A stretch of 62,162 bases of DNA. It comes from an uncultured Bacteroidales bacterium (GTDB lineage Bacteria; Bacteroidota; Bacteroidia; Bacteroidales; UBA932). The translations under genes were made by a program, and so were the position numbers. Location of the stretch: assembly GCA_944325765.1 (NCBI GenBank), contig CALVBH010000019.1:1-62162 (forward strand), given 5' to 3'. Every line of letters starts with the position of its first letter. Position 1 is the first letter of the stretch. The notes below the pieces were generated by a model, which saw only the letters and a program-made list of their open reading frames with translations, ran no database searches and was not told where the DNA came from. Shown piece by piece: positions 59,801 through 62,162 of this stretch.

Positions 59801-60260
59801 TGGTGACTCCGTTCTGCGTCCCCTTTTCCTGTACGAAAGCGCCTACTATAGGCTCGCCTCCGGTATCTTTCACCGTTCCTTTCACGACAGTCCCTGGCAC
59901 GATGTCCCGTTCCGGTGCGGATGCAGGCTTTTTTCCAGGCTTCGCAAAGATGGTGACTTGTCTGTTTCTGACCTGATAGCCGGTCGTGGAATCCAGAATC
60001 CGGTCGAGAACGGTTTCTATGGTGGCATTTTCTACGGAAATGTTCACCTTCCTGTCGAGATCCACCGCGTCATTCCTGAAAATGAAACGGTATCCGTATT
60101 CATTTTCAAGCTGCGCAAAGACTTCTTTCAGCGGGTGATCCCGTACTTCAAGCTTTATGTCACCCCCCCCCGAAGCGAAAACGGAGGCCGGCAGCAACAC
60201 AAGTGCAAGAAGCAGGAATGTTGCAAGGCGATGCCTGCAATTCAGAAATTCTTTAAGCAT
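56802..60260 (-). CDS. SusC/RagA-family transporter with STN signalling domain
   Basis: This is a 1152-residue TonB-dependent transporter. In order it has a signal peptide, an STN (secretin/TonB N-terminal) domain around 35-105, a CarboxypepD-like domain (VKGTVKDTGGEPIVGAFVQ), a plug (GSLSSSASAPLVLVDGVERD, GVRGANGVILITTKRG) and a barrel ending VKIYSLGLNLTF. The STN domain is used in this class to signal to FecR. Nine G in a row (60163-60171, encoding SGGGD) lie just after the signal peptide, a possible slippage site. Confidence 0.95.
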   Translation of the reverse strand: MLKEFLNCRHRLATFLLLALVLLPASVFASGGGDIKLEVRDHPLKEVFAQLENEYGYRFIFRNDAVDLDRKVNISVENATIETVLDRILDSTTGYQVRNRQVTIFAKPGKKPASAPERDIVPGTVVKGTVKDTGGEPIVGAFVQEKGTQNGVTTDLDGNYSITVTDSDAVLLFSCLGFRDTEIPASSRSVASIVMQDDMQRLDEVVVNGYGTQTKATITGSLAVVDTKELIKPPVSSITNVLAGAVPGVATVQTTGQPGEDAAEIYIRGVGSLSSSASAPLVLVDGVERDFSQIDPNEIENFSILKDAASTAVFGVRGANGVILITTKRGQEGKPSISISTNTGLQQPASMVEQVGSYEYARYWNLKMQNDGETDPRKYFTDYAIEAYRTGSEPLFYPNVNWKDVIFNDVFVQSKNNINISGGGKNARYFVSMGYLYQNGVLKQVESLPYNNNYNYNRYNYRANLDFSLSPSTTMKFNIGGYVGKQQAPLSIMTDGTEWTTVTIWTVPLVSPGLIDGKRTRVPASSVPTGIEMNRDGYFTFYGRGYEQYYNTTLNLDLEINQRLDFITDGLSITLKGAYDNTFNIHKKRESWDEFYNEIYYASYYDDPSKPMTDPDYDRSIILVPNKKEDILRYSETNGRDRNWYLEGKINWDRAFGPKGQHKVSAMFLYNQSRDYYPRYSTGETSTYQYIPHSYVGFVGRATYNYKGKYLADVSIGYNGSENFAPGKTRYGAFPSGSIGWVVSEEGFMKRQNVISYLKIRASLGKVGNDLGTTRFMYMPTTWVSNGSYNFGETNPNSAEAYGEGTIGNDDVTWETAVKQNYGIDAEFLRHRLSLNFDWFFEHRTGILLKPNNPPAIIAFTLPSMNLGEVNNHGYEVSLGWSDKTKNGFEYYATANVSFARNKIIYMDEVESEFPWQNQTGGSVGRYTGLYKFVRLYQYSDFTEGPGGTLVLNPDLPQPTSTVYPGDAMYEDISGDGIIDGDDRMVTGYSTIPEYVFGLNAGFNFKGFNFSMQWTGATNVNKMMDIEYRIPFTNAGGRGLLKYFYEDGWTVEHQDGTLPRASTASMNWNSEPSTLWLRDASYFRLKTVTLGYTFPGKGWLKSIGVKSLNISFSGYNLLTFTGLDFIDPEALTDRNGAYPLVKIYSLGLNLTF

Positions 60261-60311
60261 ATTATGGTTGTTAATAATAGTGTCGTTTTGATGTGGTTCA
60301 GGCAGCGGAAA

Positions 60312-61253
60312 TCAATGGCGCGGCTCCACCGTGATTGTGCCGGAGCCGAGTCCTTCGTACTGCATCGGCACGATCAGGGACAATGTCTCCAGGGCCGTTC
60401 CCAACCCGCCGTCGAGCATAAGCTTGCCGTCCACCTTTACGTCAGCGAAATCATTGCCGGCAATTTCCATCCCGACTCCGAAATAGTTCCCGAGTCTTTC
60501 CAGTATTTCCGACATCGGAGTGTCTTTCAGAAGTATGTATCCCTCTGTCCAGTCAGTGTATTCCTCTGTGTCTATGACTTCGACCCCGGATGCCCCGGAC
60601 AGGGCGTTGTATTCGTATTTCTGGGACGGTTCTATCCTCGTGCTCTTCTCTTCTGCGGAGCCTTTGACCTCCACACTGCCCTCCACCAGGACGACGGACT
60701 GTATCTCATCGTATGCCGTCACGTTGAAAGTAGTACCGAGCACCTTCACTTCCATTCCGGAGGTTTCGAGGACAAATGGTCTGGCCTCGTCGTGCGCCAC
60801 CTCGAAATAGGCTTCTCCCCGAAGTCTCACGCGTCTCTCTGTCCCGTTTCCCGGCAGGATTTCCATGTCCGAACCGGAATTCAGCCTGATTCTTGTCCCG
60901 TCGCTGAGCACCGTCACCGTCTGATATCCCAGAGGGGCGGATATCGAAGCCGCCGCCAGGATTTCCGGTTCCTGTCTGTCAGTATTCCTTCCTGTCATGA
61001 AGAATATCCCGGCAACGACGGCCGCCGCTGCAGCCACTGCGCCGATTTTCACAAAAAGCCTGCGAATTCCGCGATGAGTGCGGACCGTAAAGGCTTCATC
61101 CGAAATGAGCAAGGCATCGTATATCCTGCGGAAAGCCTGCAGTTCCTTCCTGTTGTCGTCGCTTTCCTTCACCCATTCCATTACGCGGAGGCGTTCGTCC
61201 TGTGTCGCGTCGCCTCTGAGGTATTTCGTGAGCATATCAAAATTGCAGTCCAT
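60312..61253 (-). CDS. FecR-family anti-sigma factor
   Basis: This 313-residue protein has an N-terminal cytoplasmic anti-sigma part, a transmembrane helix near residues 70-90 (AVAAAAAVVAGIFFMTG), and a periplasmic FecR domain (VTVLSDGTRIRLNSGSDMEI, RGEAYFEVAHDEARPF). In PULs it receives the signal from the STN domain of SusC and releases the sigma factor. The ATG at 61253 (MDCNFDMLTKYL) is chosen; the frame is open to 61316. Confidence 0.93.
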   Translation of the reverse strand: MDCNFDMLTKYLRGDATQDERLRVMEWVKESDDNRKELQAFRRIYDALLISDEAFTVRTHRGIRRLFVKIGAVAAAAAVVAGIFFMTGRNTDRQEPEILAAASISAPLGYQTVTVLSDGTRIRLNSGSDMEILPGNGTERRVRLRGEAYFEVAHDEARPFVLETSGMEVKVLGTTFNVTAYDEIQSVVLVEGSVEVKGSAEEKSTRIEPSQKYEYNALSGASGVEVIDTEEYTDWTEGYILLKDTPMSEILERLGNYFGVGMEIAGNDFADVKVDGKLMLDGGLGTALETLSLIVPMQYEGLGSGTITVEPRH

Positions 61254-61389
61254 AAATGTCCGGTTTTTGGCACAAAACAATATTAAGTTTCTCCAGAACG
61301 GAAAAACCCTAAACATTTTTTGAAAAATTTTCGTTTGACTTTCCGAAAAGCAGCCCGGACAAAAGCGACAAGAAGGTAACCGGAATTCC

Positions 61390-61959
61390 CTACAGGCCTA
61401 AAAATATGCCGACAAGAGGCAGATAGTCCTTCAGTGCCGCACGCAGAGCTTTCAATGCCTTGGTTATGTGATATTCCACGGCCTTTTCCGTAATTCCGAG
61501 CTCTGCAGCTATCTCCCTGTTCGACAGACCTTTGAACCGGCTTAGAGAGAACACCTTGTCTGTTTTGTCCCCGAGAGAGCCGAGAGTGTCATGAAGGATT
61601 TTCCTGACATCTCCCTCGAAAAGGGCATGAGGGTCGCAAGACTCCAGCGTATCTATCCTGAACTGCAGCTCGTCCCGCATGGCGCCGCCAATTTCGTCGC
61701 GGGCTCTGAGTGCGACTTTCTGATGTTTCAGAAAACAAAGGGATTTGTTCCGGATTACCGAAAAAAGGAAGGGCAGCACCATTTCTATCTCTTCTCCGGC
61801 AGCCCTGCGTTCCCAGTATACAGACATCGCTTCGGCGGCTATGGATTCGGCCGCCGTATAATCGAACACGTATGATTTTGCAAAAAGGACACACCTTTTA
61901 TAATATCTGGCATAGTTTTCTTCAAAGATGAGGTTACTTTTCTTTTCCACCGGACTCAT
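61390..61959 (-). CDS. ECF RNA polymerase sigma-70 factor
   Basis: This 189-residue sigma factor has region 2 (YARYYKRCVLFAKSYVFD, FLFSVIRNKSLCFLKHQ) and region 4 with a helix-turn-helix (GLSNREIAAELGITEKAVEYHI). It should direct the minus-strand PUL together with FecR. Its start codon is only about 25 bases from the apparent end of an IS-like element, so its own promoter may be altered. Confidence 0.94.
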   Translation of the reverse strand: MSPVEKKSNLIFEENYARYYKRCVLFAKSYVFDYTAAESIAAEAMSVYWERRAAGEEIEMVLPFLFSVIRNKSLCFLKHQKVALRARDEIGGAMRDELQFRIDTLESCDPHALFEGDVRKILHDTLGSLGDKTDKVFSLSRFKGLSNREIAAELGITEKAVEYHITKALKALRAALKDYLPLVGIFLGL

Positions 61960-62023
61960 AATCTATCACATCATTCCACTTGTGTCCACTAAAATTGTGG
62001 ACGATAGTTATAAAGTTTAACAA

Positions 62024-62162
62024 TTAAAACAATGTAGGTTCACTTGAATCATTGAGTTCATTGACAATATTGCAGTTAGGCTTTGCAAAGAGATCTTTTA
62101 GGCAGATAGTTTCTGTAAGTGAGATACTTACAAGCTGAAGCATCTCGTAGATTGACCGTTCG
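62024..62162 (-). mobile_element. 3' end of an IS4-like transposase (cut by window edge)
   Basis: On the minus strand the last 45 codons before TAA read ERSIYEMLQLVSISLTETIC... and end SEPTLF. The first part resembles the C-terminus of IS4-family DDE transposases of Bacteroidetes (YEMLQILSISL from memory). The rest lies outside the window. A perfect GTCCAC-N7-GTGGAC inverted repeat at 61984-62002 may be near the element's end. Confidence 0.6.

Noticed and set aside
59958-61286. A 442-codon plus-strand frame opposite FecR and SusC
   Set aside because: The minus-strand proteins are well-formed family members with full motifs, so this is a shadow.

Overview
This is a stretch of a Bacteroidales chromosome, probably from an anaerobic gut member near Alistipes or Cryptobacteroides. 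The assignment rests on tandem SusC/SusD pairs, BACON and fimbrillin-type lipoproteins, an ECF sigma/FecR pair, a ParB-DUF5683-MltD cluster, pyruvate formate-lyase, and promoters of the Bacteroidetes form TTTG-N19-TAnnTTTG. No search could be run, so family names come from motifs and neighbourhood.

Layout. 1-30 kb is mostly housekeeping. It holds tRNA-Phe, priA, parA-parB-DUF5683-mltD, a COG2509 flavoprotein, tsaD divergent from a TamB-like gene, then rsmI-like, folB, mtaB and an MBL hydrolase, an acyltransferase with a patatin, pflB-pflA, a broken dehydrogenase, ssb, a zinc-ribbon protein, an M3 peptidase, a GIN-domain lipoprotein and a nucleoside-type MFS carrier. From 29 to 33 kb come tgt, an LptF/G permease and lysS. 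Uniquely in this window, lysS is cut by two in-frame amber codons. From 33 to 37.3 kb lies an AT-richer island: a decayed gene, a DUF4143 ATPase with three dyads spaced exactly 40 bp apart, a YccF/Sel1-like membrane protein with a nine-G tract in its promoter spacer, and a leftover C-terminus of a second ATPase. Related hairpins sit at both ends.

From 37.3 kb to the right edge, everything on the minus strand forms a polysaccharide utilization locus. Read in transcription order it is ECF sigma, FecR anti-sigma, SusC (with STN domain), SusD, a short SusC, SusD, a BACON lipoprotein, a 51-residue peptide, a fimbrillin/BACON lipoprotein, GH16, a metallophosphoesterase, a six-hairpin glycosidase, GH3, a DUF4932 protein and GH20. 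GH16 plus GH3 point to a beta-glucan such as laminarin or mixed-linkage glucan. In the usual model the STN domain of the first SusC signals through FecR to the sigma factor. The partial end of an IS4-like transposase lies just upstream of the sigma gene.

The points most worth a second look are the amber-interrupted lysS, the homopolymer in the YccF-gene promoter spacer, the 40-bp-phased dyads, the nine-G tract just after the SusC signal peptide, and the 51-residue peptide and large hairpin inside the PUL.
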